The position numbers and the translations under genes were made by a program. Of a stretch of DNA of 64,000 nt, positions 33,725 through 43,745 are shown piece after piece. Each line of letters begins with the position of its first letter. The stretch's first letter is position 1. The notes beneath the pieces were generated by a model that was not told the DNA's origin, searched no databases, and saw nothing but the letters and a program-made list of their open reading frames with translations. This DNA is from Perilla frutescens (Eukaryota; Streptophyta; Magnoliopsida; Lamiales; Lamiaceae), in the NCBI GenBank assembly GCA_026008535.1, contig BRKX01000014.1, positions 21,040,694 through 21,104,693 of the forward strand, in the 5' to 3' direction.

Positions 33725-36427
33725 ATGAATGTCGCCATCATTCCCACCATCAAGCACGAGGAAATCATCATGTTCATCAAGAAATTATCGTGTTTGTTCC
33801 GCAAATTCAGCTCTACCGCAACTCTACTGGAGGGACCTCCGGTCGGATACGGCGGTAGTCGCGGCGAGCTCGATCCACGTCTCTTGCTCAGCAACCCCAC
33901 AAATTTTAAGGGCTTAACTCTCGAACAAATCAAAGTAGCGCATGCCCTTTTATTCAAAACCCACGAATTATACTCTAATATTTACGCAGCTAACAATTTG
34001 ATCAGTGCGTACTCAGACTACAGCCGCATGGATTATGCATTTAATCTGTTCGATGAAATTCCTATTAGGAACTTGGTAACGTGTAATTTGATGATTTTGG
34101 GCTGTAACAAGAATTTTATTTACGATCATTCGTGGAGAGTTTTCTGTCAAATTCATAATGTGGGAGCGGATATGGATGAATTTACTTACGGTAGTGTTCT
34201 TTCAGCTCTTGGTGCGCTGGCGAATGTAGCCGGTGCGGCGCAGGTATATGGACTCGTTTGGAAAAATGGGTTCTTTTCGAATGGGTATGTGAGGGCTGGG
34301 ATGATAGATTTATTTGCGAAGTCTCGTAAGGTTGAGGATGCTTTGAGGGTGTTGCATGATGTTGAGTGTGAGAATGTAGTTTGTTGGAATGCTGTTGTGT
34401 CCGGTGCAGTAAAGAATAAGGATCATTGTGTTGCATTGGAAGTTTTCACCCAGATGTGCCGTTATGGCGCTCTGACCCCAAATTCTTTTACATTTTCAAG
34501 TGTTTTGACTGCTTGTGCTGCAGTAGAGGAGCTAGAGCTGGGCAAATGCATTCATGGACGCGTTATAAAAAGTGGTGCTGAAGGTGATGTTTTTGTCGGA
34601 ACTGCCATTGTTGATCTATATTCCAAATCTGGGGCTATGTTTGATGCTGTCAAGCAATTTAAACTAATGCCAACACGCAATGTTGTTTCTTGGACTGTCA
34701 TCATCTCTGGTTTTGTTAAGAAGGGTGATTCTGCTTCCGCCTTTTCTGTTCTCAATGAAATGCGAAAAATTGGAGAGGAAATAAACAACTTTACTGTCTC
34801 GAGTGTGCTTTCAGCTTGTGCAGATCCCGATATGTTTAAAGAAGCTTTACAGATCCATTGTTCGACTTTTAAGGTTGGGCTCTATCTAGATCCAGTAGTG
34901 AAAGCATCTCTTATAAACGCCTACTCAAAAGTAGGAGCCATTAACTTATCTGAGAAAGTTTTTGCAGAGACTAGGGACCTGAAGCAAGTAGGTGTCTGGG
35001 CTAATGTGATTTCTGCATATGTTCGGAGTGGGATTTATGAAAAAGCAATCATTTTGTTCCAGGAAATGCTAGAAAAGGGTCTTGCTCCTGATATGTACAT
35101 TGCGTCCAGTATCTTGAGCATGATAGATAGTTTCACTTTGGGGAGACAGGTACATGGATACACTCTAAAACTTGGTATGGTGTCTGAAGTATCTGTAGGC
35201 AGCTCGATTTTGACTATGTATTCAAAATGTGGTAACTTGGAGGACTCTCTGAAAGCTTTCGAACAACTTGAAAGAAAAGATGATGTTTCATGGACTTCTA
35301 TGATTGTTGGTTTAGCAGAAAATGGTTGTGCAGATAAGGCTATTCAGTTGTTTCAAGAGATGGGATTCGAAGAATCCATACCTGATGAAAAGGTTTTAGC
35401 TGCTGTTCTAAATTCATGCGCTGCTCTTCGTTCCTTAAAGAAGGGTAGAGAAATTCATGGATTTGCTCTTCAATGTGGGTTTGGTGGGCAGACCGTCATT
35501 GATTGTGCACTAGTAAACATGTACTCAAAATGTGGTGATCTCAATTCAGCAAGTAATGTTTTTCACAGGATGCGAATCAAAGATCAAGCTTCATGGTCCT
35601 CCTTGGTTTCAGGATTCTCTCACAGTGGACATGTTGAGGAGACTCTCCAGATTTTCCATGACTTGCTACTGTCTGATGTGAGCGTTGATGCCTTCACAAT
35701 TTCGTCAGTTTTCAGGGCTCTTGCTATTTCAAGTAAATTAGATATAGGTGTAAAATTGCATGCATATACCCTAAAAATGGGTTTTGAATCAGAAGCTTTG
35801 GTAGGAAGTTCACTTGTCATGATGTATTCAAAATGTGGAAGTATTAGCGAGTGTGATAAGGTGTTTCAACAGATTATAGACCCTGATTTAGGTTGCTGGA
35901 CAACAATGATTGCAAGCTATGCTAATAACGGAAGAGGTGTGGAGGCCTTACAACTGTTTGACCATCTGAAGATATCAGGAATAGAGCCCGATGCTGTTAC
36001 TTTTACAGGTGTTCTTTCTGCTTGTAGCCATGCTGGTTTGGTCGAGGAAGGGTATTTTCATCTACATTCAATGATCAAAGACTATGGAATTGAGCCTGGT
36101 CAGAAGCATTATGCCTGCATGGTGGATCTTCTTGGTCGTGCAGGAAGATTAGAAGAGGCTAAGAGCTTTATTGTCAGCATGCCTGTGAAACCTGAAATCT
36201 TAATCTGGGAAACCTTCCTTGCTGCTTGCAAAGTTCATGGTAATCATGAGCTTGGAAAGCTAGCTGCTGAGAAGATTCTGCAATTGCAGCCTTCTGGTGT
36301 TGAAGCCTACATTTCAGTTTCAAATATCTATGCAGAAGCTGGAGAATGGAATCGTGTCCTGAAAATCAGAGAAGCAATGGAAGAAAGTGGAGTTAGAAGG
36401 AAGGAAGCTGGTTGGAGTTACGCGTGA
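33725..36427 (+). CDS. OTP87: PLS-class PPR protein with E domain, OTP87 (At1g74600)-like
   Basis: An intact intronless ORF of 900 codons. PPR proteins of this class bind organellar RNA one repeat per base; OTP87 in Arabidopsis is required for C-to-U editing of mitochondrial transcripts. The N-terminus is basic and Ser-rich (MFIKKLSCLFRKFSST), as expected for organelle import. That segment begins at an internal Met (33770), which may be the true start and gives 885 aa. From about residue 80, P, L and S repeats run in series (for example NVVSWTVIISGFVKKGDSAS and NMYSKCGDLNSASNVFHRM). The C-terminus ends with E-type motifs (PVKPEILIWETFLAACKVHG, GWSYA) and lacks a DYW deaminase domain, so editing would need a partner. 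The match to At1g74600 was recognised from memory. It converges with the P-class PPR gene at 38027. Confidence 0.9.
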   Translation: MNVAIIPTIKHEEIIMFIKKLSCLFRKFSSTATLLEGPPVGYGGSRGELDPRLLLSNPTNFKGLTLEQIKVAHALLFKTHELYSNIYAANNLISAYSDYSRMDYAFNLFDEIPIRNLVTCNLMILGCNKNFIYDHSWRVFCQIHNVGADMDEFTYGSVLSALGALANVAGAAQVYGLVWKNGFFSNGYVRAGMIDLFAKSRKVEDALRVLHDVECENVVCWNAVVSGAVKNKDHCVALEVFTQMCRYGALTPNSFTFSSVLTACAAVEELELGKCIHGRVIKSGAEGDVFVGTAIVDLYSKSGAMFDAVKQFKLMPTRNVVSWTVIISGFVKKGDSASAFSVLNEMRKIGEEINNFTVSSVLSACADPDMFKEALQIHCSTFKVGLYLDPVVKASLINAYSKVGAINLSEKVFAETRDLKQVGVWANVISAYVRSGIYEKAIILFQEMLEKGLAPDMYIASSILSMIDSFTLGRQVHGYTLKLGMVSEVSVGSSILTMYSKCGNLEDSLKAFEQLERKDDVSWTSMIVGLAENGCADKAIQLFQEMGFEESIPDEKVLAAVLNSCAALRSLKKGREIHGFALQCGFGGQTVIDCALVNMYSKCGDLNSASNVFHRMRIKDQASWSSLVSGFSHSGHVEETLQIFHDLLLSDVSVDAFTISSVFRALAISSKLDIGVKLHAYTLKMGFESEALVGSSLVMMYSKCGSISECDKVFQQIIDPDLGCWTTMIASYANNGRGVEALQLFDHLKISGIEPDAVTFTGVLSACSHAGLVEEGYFHLHSMIKDYGIEPGQKHYACMVDLLGRAGRLEEAKSFIVSMPVKPEILIWETFLAACKVHGNHELGKLAAEKILQLQPSGVEAYISVSNIYAEAGEWNRVLKIREAMEESGVRRKEAGWSYA

Positions 36428-38026
36428 AGCATACTCATGAGATGTTTGGTAAGGACTTTTTCTCTAACTCCGTAGATACATGAAAGGCCATTAAGATGGC
36501 AAAACAAGACATGAAATTTGGACAATTGAAATCTCAGCACTTCTCTTCATGAGATTTGGAGTGATATTGCTAAGAACCCCCTACATTACCCTTTTCAGAT
36601 TTTGGTGCCTTAGTTGTAAACATTTTCTCTGGAGATCAAATATTAAATGATGTTGCATGCAAAAACATGTGTTATCTGACACCTCTTCTATCATTTTCTG
36701 CTGCAGATTTCTCGTTCATGTCAAATTACAATGTGACAAACTTACAATTGGGCTAAATGAAATGCAGCAGCAGCTCCATGAAAGGGAAAACATGCTTCCA
36801 TAAGTGAATTATGCTCTTGTTCTGAAGCAAGTATATAGCTGCTTGGCAGCATGCAAGTTCTGAAGATACACGGTAGTTTATCTTCTGCCTGATTTCATGC
36901 ATTTACCATTATCTTGATTGATCACAAATAGCTTTTACCATTATATAAATTCCTCATATTTTTGACAGGTGAAACTTTCTTGTACAACATATCAACTAGC
37001 AGTGGACTCTGCCAATTTCGAGAACTAACAATCTCATAGCAAGTTTAGTCGCATTCAATCTGTATGTATGGTACATTCTCTATTTGTTCTTCGAAAATTC
37101 TGTATCCAGCTAAAACATTTCAATTTACTATATATTCCATTCTTCAATTGCTGTCTAGCTCTATTGACAATGGCTCTTCCGACCAACTCTTCATCTATCA
37201 GCGTTTTCTGTTGCGCGCCATTACTTTCTTGATCCCGTTGGTCACAGCTTCAATGCGCAGATCTACTGCTTGGAAGGCAAACAGCTTACCACCTGTGCTT
37301 TGTTCGACGCGAATGCACAGCCCGCCAGTAATTTTCTTGGATTTCTTCCATGCCTTGGCTAAAGCAATCAGAACATAAAAGCAAGCTAAACATGTTGGAA
37401 ATACCAGAAGATTGTGCTCGAGCAAATATTGAAAAAGCAGCACCGGTGAAATGTACATTCAGCATCTCTATTTCTTCAACAATGAGTTTTGGGAAGTGAA
37501 ATTCAAGCGAGAATCATAACATGTCAGATTTTACCAGCATAAAGCAATGCTAGATAATCAAGAAGAACATACAATAAGCCCCCTGTAATCTACTTACGGA
37601 ACAGCAGATATCCCAACAACAATTCACTGAGATTTCAGAATAAAAGTAATATTTGAAATGTGAAGTTACAAAACTACACGTTACTGGAGAAGAGTAATAT
37701 AAGTACAAACTCACTTCCTTTTGCTGGTTACTCCTTTGAAAGTTGAAACCACTCCTCTACTTTGTATCGGTCAGATCTCAAGGATTTCTGTCGAGAAGAG
37801 GTTATCAATTCATCAAATCAACCTCGATTATCAACCATTTTAAAATATCAATGTGTGTGTATTTCATTGAAAACAACATTATGAACCATAATAATAACGC
37901 AAGGAAGATACCTGAAACAGCCATTTATCTGCAGTAACCATGCAACAAGCAGACATGTCAACTATATCAGAAGCTTCTGCATGCAACTGTCAACTAATCT
38001 TCTCTCTCACACAAACCTCAAAATTA
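36428..38026. other. Intergenic region between two converging PPR genes
   Basis: It probably holds both 3' UTRs. Base composition is more balanced than in the repeat regions. One minus-strand frame (37458-37198, 86 aa) has a hydrophobic stretch followed by basic residues (AKAWKKSKKITGG), but I do not recognise it and its start is arbitrary; I do not call it a gene. Confidence 0.5.
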
Positions 38027-40312
38027 TTAAGAGATATTGGGTCGCTTTTTCCTTAAAAGCCTCTTACGTCTGACAGCTTCATATAATACTTCATATGTAT
38101 AATAAGTTATATGTGACTTCTTCAACAAGTTCTCCACAACTAGTTTAGGTGCTGCAACTTCTTTCTTATCTGCTTCAAAAATTGTGCTAACTTCTTCAGG
38201 AACAACACCCCTTTGCACCATAAGGTATATGACTTCAGCTGCCTCATGCAATCTATGCTTCACGCACAGGCAATTTAGCACCCGTCCAAATGTTGTTAGG
38301 GATGGAATGAACCCTTTTGTGATACCGTCAAGAAGATAGCAATACCCAGAATCAACATTTCCAGTTTTGCAGAAACCATCTACCATACAGCGGAATGTGT
38401 ATTTATCCGCTGGGCATCCACGAATGCCCATTTCCTGAAATAGTTTTAGTGCCATATCCATATTCAACCTCTCCGAAAAAGCATTAATCAGGATATTATA
38501 CAATGCTAATGTTGGGGAAAGTCTATAGTCTTTTTCCATTCTTCTGAACAACAAAAAGGCTTCATCTAAATCGCTGTTTTCACAAAATCCACTTATCAGT
38601 GTGCCTAAAATTACATTATCCGGATGCATACCATTTTTCTGAATTTCATCAAGCAACTCCAGAGCTCTCTCTAGTTTTCGAGCTTTGCAGAAACTCTCCA
38701 CGAGTATATTGTAGGTGATGATATTCGGCCTGCAACCCTTCTCCTCCATTAAATTGAAAGTTTCCATCACATTATCAGAATTTGAAGTCTTGCAGAGCCC
38801 ATCCAATATACTGTTATATGTGATGATATCAGGAGTAATGCCATGCTCCCACATGGTATTAACAACTCCAAGTGCCTCACCCATCTTCAGTTGCTTGCAA
38901 TAACCATCAATCAAAGTATTAAAAGTGAATATGTCAGGAAGAAGGCCTTTGGTCGTAGCATCATTGATAAGAATACTGGCATCAGTTAAACAGCACATCT
39001 TGCACAAGCCATTTATAATTAAATTATAGGTCCAGATATCAGGATTGCAACCCTTTTGCTGCATCTCATTCATCAGCTGCAAGGCTTCCAAAATGAGTCC
39101 CTGCCGACAAAATCCTTTGATTAAAGTGTTGTATAGAATAACACTAGGCTTTATACCTTTTCCCGGAGCTTCATTAAACATGCTTGTAGCCCTCTCAATA
39201 TCACCATTCTCGCACAATCCATACAATAAGGAGCAGTATGTGAACTCATCGGGCACAAACCCTCTGAACACTGCATCTTGAAGAATCTTGTCTGCCTTTT
39301 GCACCAAATTAATTCTGCAGTATCCTTCAATGAGTGTATTGTAGGTGAAAGCATCAGGCTTCAAACCACTATTGACCATTTTATTCATGTAGTTCTCTGC
39401 TTCAACCACTTTAGAACTCTTACACAAGCCACATATAAGTGTATTATATGTCACAACATCAGGAGAAAGACCTTCTGCTGTCACATTCTCTAACATCCTT
39501 GCAGCCCCATCAGGTAGGCCCTTCTTACAAAGACCTTGAATAAAGATGTTAAATGTAAACAAATTTGGAAGAACACCCCTTTTAAGAACCTTGTCTAGCA
39601 GCATTTCACTCTCTCTGATATCTCCCTTCTTACAAAGTGTGTGCATTAGCTTATTGAATGTGGTAACATTAGGGACAAGGCCAAGCCTTAGCATCTCATC
39701 AAACAATCCATGAGCTTCCGCACTATAATCTCCCTCATAAAAACCACTAACCACTGTGCAGTATGCTACCGAGTTAACCTCACATCGCTGAGCAGGCATG
39801 TTATTCAGAAGCCTCAGAGCAGCATGTGGTCTACTCGTTCTACAAAATGATTTTATCCGAATAGTATATGTATATACATCAGGTGCAATCCCTTTCTCTT
39901 TGAGTCTCATATAAAGTTTGTGGGCCTGATCAAAATACCCATTTTCCACCAAAATATTCATGATCGCATTGTAAGAGTAAACCGTCGGTTCACAATTGTA
40001 AAAATCCATTCTCTCAAACACATTGGCAGCCTCTTGAATCTTCCTTCTCTTTCCGTAACTTCTCATGACACTAACATACACTCCTTCCAACAAACTGTTA
40101 TCGAGGTTCTCCCTCATCTCCGACACGATATTCTCCATGGCATCAAATTCCTCATGATGACCGAGCTTTTCAACCATGCATCTATAAGTTAACAGGGTGT
40201 GCTTAAATCCATCTTCCTTCTTAACAGAATTAAACATCTCCAAAGCCCTTAATGGGTCTTTCTGGTATCGAATGACGGTGGCTACATGTTTTGGAAGGAC
40301 GGCAGAACTCAT
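38027..40312 (-). CDS. P-class PPR protein, At1g74580-like
   Basis: An intact intronless ORF of 761 codons from the Met at 40312 (MSSAVLPKHVATVIRYQKDP). An in-frame Met 13 codons further upstream (40351) gives MLQVSIRLYLYVG, which is less like the family start. It consists of about 19 tandem 35-residue P motifs, such as VTYNTLICGLCKSSKVVEAE and ITYNSILDGLCKTSNSDNVM, and a basic C-terminus (RRKRLLRKKRPNIS). P-class proteins usually stabilise, splice or help translate organellar RNAs. It resembles Arabidopsis At1g74580 throughout, including the near-N-terminal segment and the tail KKEVAAPKLV, as recalled. It diverges from the ASC-1-like gene at 41097. Its exact RNA target is unknown to me. Confidence 0.9.
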   Translation of the reverse strand: MSSAVLPKHVATVIRYQKDPLRALEMFNSVKKEDGFKHTLLTYRCMVEKLGHHEEFDAMENIVSEMRENLDNSLLEGVYVSVMRSYGKRRKIQEAANVFERMDFYNCEPTVYSYNAIMNILVENGYFDQAHKLYMRLKEKGIAPDVYTYTIRIKSFCRTSRPHAALRLLNNMPAQRCEVNSVAYCTVVSGFYEGDYSAEAHGLFDEMLRLGLVPNVTTFNKLMHTLCKKGDIRESEMLLDKVLKRGVLPNLFTFNIFIQGLCKKGLPDGAARMLENVTAEGLSPDVVTYNTLICGLCKSSKVVEAENYMNKMVNSGLKPDAFTYNTLIEGYCRINLVQKADKILQDAVFRGFVPDEFTYCSLLYGLCENGDIERATSMFNEAPGKGIKPSVILYNTLIKGFCRQGLILEALQLMNEMQQKGCNPDIWTYNLIINGLCKMCCLTDASILINDATTKGLLPDIFTFNTLIDGYCKQLKMGEALGVVNTMWEHGITPDIITYNSILDGLCKTSNSDNVMETFNLMEEKGCRPNIITYNILVESFCKARKLERALELLDEIQKNGMHPDNVILGTLISGFCENSDLDEAFLLFRRMEKDYRLSPTLALYNILINAFSERLNMDMALKLFQEMGIRGCPADKYTFRCMVDGFCKTGNVDSGYCYLLDGITKGFIPSLTTFGRVLNCLCVKHRLHEAAEVIYLMVQRGVVPEEVSTIFEADKKEVAAPKLVVENLLKKSHITYYTYEVLYEAVRRKRLLRKKRPNIS

Positions 40313-41059
40313 CCCAACATACAAATACAATCTAATTGATACTTGGAGCAAATCCCATCAGATTATCAAAGCATTGAGCTTAAAAGCTCTAGTCTTTCTC
40401 TATAAGAAAACGTCTATTACGTTCCTTAATTTATCAATTAGGCCAGCAGCTAAAAACTCTTAAACTAAGTGCAAGATGAATAAATAAATAAATAGAGAAG
40501 CAGGAGTTGGAAAAAATAAAATCCAGTCGTTTTACCTTTTATCTGAAGCAGGAGCTTTTCATTGTGCAGTAGTATGATAGGAACAGAAGGGGGGCAAGAT
40601 TAGGGTTTTGAATCAAAGGAAGAATGTTTGCAGAATGGAGAAAGGTTTATGCTACTCTGTGAATCAGCTATTGCGGCCACTGCCACGAATTCCCACCATT
40701 TCTTCCACGTATTCAAGCCCAAGGGGTTGTGCACAGGAAAACGATGAAAGGATTAAAGGAAATATTAGACATACAAATAAAAATAGAAATTGAATGGATA
40801 CCATAAACAATTAATTAATTCGATAAAAATGAACAACTAAAAAGACTTCATAACGTAGATAAAATTCAATGAATTACAAATTAAATAAATAAATCACAAC
40901 TTTCATCGTGTTTGAAGTACCAAAATGTTATTTGGGGGGGGGGGGCGTAAATTAATTAAATACTACTATAACAGTAAGAATGAATGGTGCACCTAATTTG
41001 ACAATATTAACCGGCCCATTTATTTAAAGGCCTTAAGCCCGTAAGGCCATAACCCCGTA

Positions 41060-41096
<37 letters not shown>
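40313..41096. promoter_or_regulatory. Shared intergenic region of divergent PPR and ASC-1-like genes
   Basis: These 784 bp separate the two divergent start codons, so both promoters must overlap or adjoin here. The region holds a G run (40935-40946) and a GA microsatellite (41063-41096) abutting the ASC-1-like ATG. A 61-codon plus-strand frame (40608-40793) lies in the PPR gene's probable 5' UTR or promoter and is not supported as a gene. Confidence 0.6.
41063..41096 (+). repeat. GA microsatellite in the 5' UTR
   Basis: About 17 GA units end one base before the ATG of the ASC-1-like gene. GA-rich leaders and GAGA-type elements are common near plant transcription starts, so it may be functional. 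Confidence 0.8.
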
Positions 41097-41099
<3 letters not shown>

Positions 41100-43745
41100 G
41101 GGATGGAACCGTCAGGGCAATGGTTGGAGAAGGCGTTAACGGAGCTGTGCCAGAAGATGGAGACGGGTATTCAATTGGATGGGGAAATCATATCAGGCCT
41201 CGTTTCCTACTGTGAGATGGCCCCTCCACTTGATGCTAAGGAATATCTTGATGTATGCGAAATCTCCCTTAATTCTTCATGCTAAATATATCTTCGATTT
41301 TCTGATTATGCATCCTTTTTTTGTTCTTTGAGGCTATCAATTCGTCGATTTTTTTCATATTGTGTTGATGCGGATTTTTCTTCTGTGTTGCTGGGGTTTT
41401 AGTTTTTTTTTTTTTAATCTGATTTTGTGATCCGGTGGCTTTGTAAGCCGTCTGTTGATTATTGAATTTAATCATGTTTGATAGGGTGAGGATTTTTTTC
41501 TCGTGAATTCTCTGAAATATTCTACCTAAATGGGCAACTATATTAGATTGAGATATCACGGAAAAGCAGGTGCATTAGTTTATTACAATGATAAATAAGT
41601 AGTATAACTTGAACCTAGTTATATTGTTTTATGTTTGGTGAAGATGTTACATTCAATTGCAGAATTCTTTGTTTTGCCCCATTGAAATTATACGTCTTTA
41701 CTCTTTATTTGATGTGTTCTGTATAATGGGAGTAATGGTTGAATGCTTGTAGAAATGCCTAGTTTACTCTCATTTGCAATGATGCAATAGAGTATTACAA
41801 CTTTCGCAAATTTGATTATTTTATAGACCATAGGTTTGAAAGTTTGTATGTACTCTTTCATTTGCAACTTTCATCCTCTATAGCATGAAAGGGTGGAGGT
41901 TCTATCCAGCATACCCTCTTCTACAACTGCATTTCATATATCAAATTGATATGAATTATTTATTTTGCACTGGAGAAAATGCTTTTATAATCGTTCCCTC
42001 ATCTTTTATCACAATATAACCTTCACAACTGACATCTTTTTGTCTTCAGTTGCCTGTGTCATCAGGACACCTTGGGTCGTAGAAATCTTATTTCTTAAGG
42101 TTTGCCCTTATTTTAGATGTTGGTCTTATATCTGTAAACATTGATGTTTATGGTCAGACAAAAAATTAACACGTACTGGGAAAACACTTCTAATTTCATA
42201 CTCTTCAAATCTTTTGTTTGACCAAGAAAAGTGAGTGACGTTTGAAAGAGTTCATTGATATCTTTATTAAGTTGATATCTTGTGTCCAATTTCCAGAGCT
42301 TTGTTAATTTTTAAGTTTTAGTGGAAGAGTAATATTAATTGGTACATCTTGTAGAGATATTTCAATTGTTTTCTTAATGTTCTTTTCTGCAGAATATTAT
42401 TGGAGAGGAAGCTGGGAAGAGTGTAACTGAAGAGTACTTAAAACGAAGAGGCCACTCAAATGTCTACAGTAGCAGCAAAGACACTCCAACTTCCAGTTTA
42501 CATGCATATGTTAAACCACGTACAGAAGAAGGTCCAGCTGTCACATCTAAGAAAGCACAAAGAACACCAAAAGTGGCTGTCCCTTCCACAAGTCAGGACA
42601 ATCGAACTAAACACGAGACATCAGAGCCCAAAACTGGACAGACCAAGAATCAAGGTAGTTCGAGGAAGAAAAAATCAGGAAAGGTTATTTCTCTTGCCGA
42701 GGCTGCGAAAGGATCGATTGTATTTCAGAAGGGAAAGCCATGCTCATGCCAAGCCCGCCGTCATAGGTTGATCAGCAATTGTTTATCTTGCGGCAAGATA
42801 GTATGTGAGCAGGAGGGTGAGGGGCCTTGCAATTTTTGTGGTGCCCTTGTGCTGAAGGAGGGAAGCACATATGCTGGTTTGGATGAAGGTGTTATGTTTT
42901 TAACCAATGCTGAGGCAGATGCTGAAGCATATGCTAAAAGGCTAGTTGAATATGACCGTAACTCAGCTGCTCGTACAAAAGTAATAGATGACCAAAGTGA
43001 CTACTACGAGATGGAGAGCAATGCCTGGCTCTCGAATGAGGTCTGTAAGTCTAATATTTTTATTGCCTGATAGATGTCATCATATTAAGCTCCACCTAGA
43101 AAGAAAAATACACGTTGGAATTACTCATTTAATATCAATTAACATTCTTGATGTTCTATACCACTACTTCACTTTCAGGAGAAGGAACTTCTGAGAAAGA
43201 AAAGGGAGGAGATAGAAGAAGCTGAACGAGCCAAGCGAAGTAAAGTAGTTATGACCTTTGATCTGCTTGGTCGCAAGGTTGTGACTTGTTAACATTGCTC
43301 ATCCTTTATTTTGATTGCATTATACAGCCACGATATTGCATGGTTTGATGGTAAAAAAACAGAAATAAAGATAGAAAAAAAAATCATTATTTTTGTCCTT
43401 CCCCCATAATCCTTCATCAACAATGACCATCTTGTTAACACACAGTAGTGGAATCTGCATTGCGAGATGCTTCCTGAAACGCAACTTTGCTAACTGCAGG
43501 TGCTTATGAATGAAGATGAAGCTACTGAAGAAATGCAAAATAGAATATTACTCGGGCCACCTGGGGAAAAGGAAGACATTCGCATTAAACCAAACCCATA
43601 TCTTAAAATTCAACCAATCTTCATTGATCCAGGTCCTAGAAAAACTCCCAAGGACAAAACTTTGAGCAAAGGCCTAAGCACTGGCTTGTGCTTGGAGATA
43701 AGCGGGAGGGTACAACATGGCACTAATGAACTAAATGTTTTGTGA
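41097..43745 (+). CDS. ASC-1/TRIP4-type zinc-finger protein, four exons
   Basis: Exons are 41097-41252, 42393-43040, 43179-43277 and 43500-43745. All junctions are GT..AG and phase 0, giving 382 aa. The first exon encodes a conserved N-terminal helix region ending AKEYLD, which joins NIIGEEAGKSVTEEYLKRRG. Exon 2 ends with the C2HC5 zinc finger (CSCQARRHRLISNCLSCGK, then CEQEGEGPCNFCG), the defining domain of activating signal cointegrator 1. Exon 3 is charged and helical (KKREEIEEAERAKRSKVV), and exon 4 contains LEISGRVQHGTNEL before the stop. The animal homologue is a transcription coactivator also linked to ribosome quality control; the Arabidopsis counterpart I recall is At3g47610. The first intron is long (1140 bp). 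There is no C-terminal ASCH domain, as in plant forms. Confidence 0.88.

Noticed and set aside
34182..34436. Minus-strand frames inside the OTP87-like gene
   Set aside because: Antisense shadows of a clear 900-codon PPR gene.
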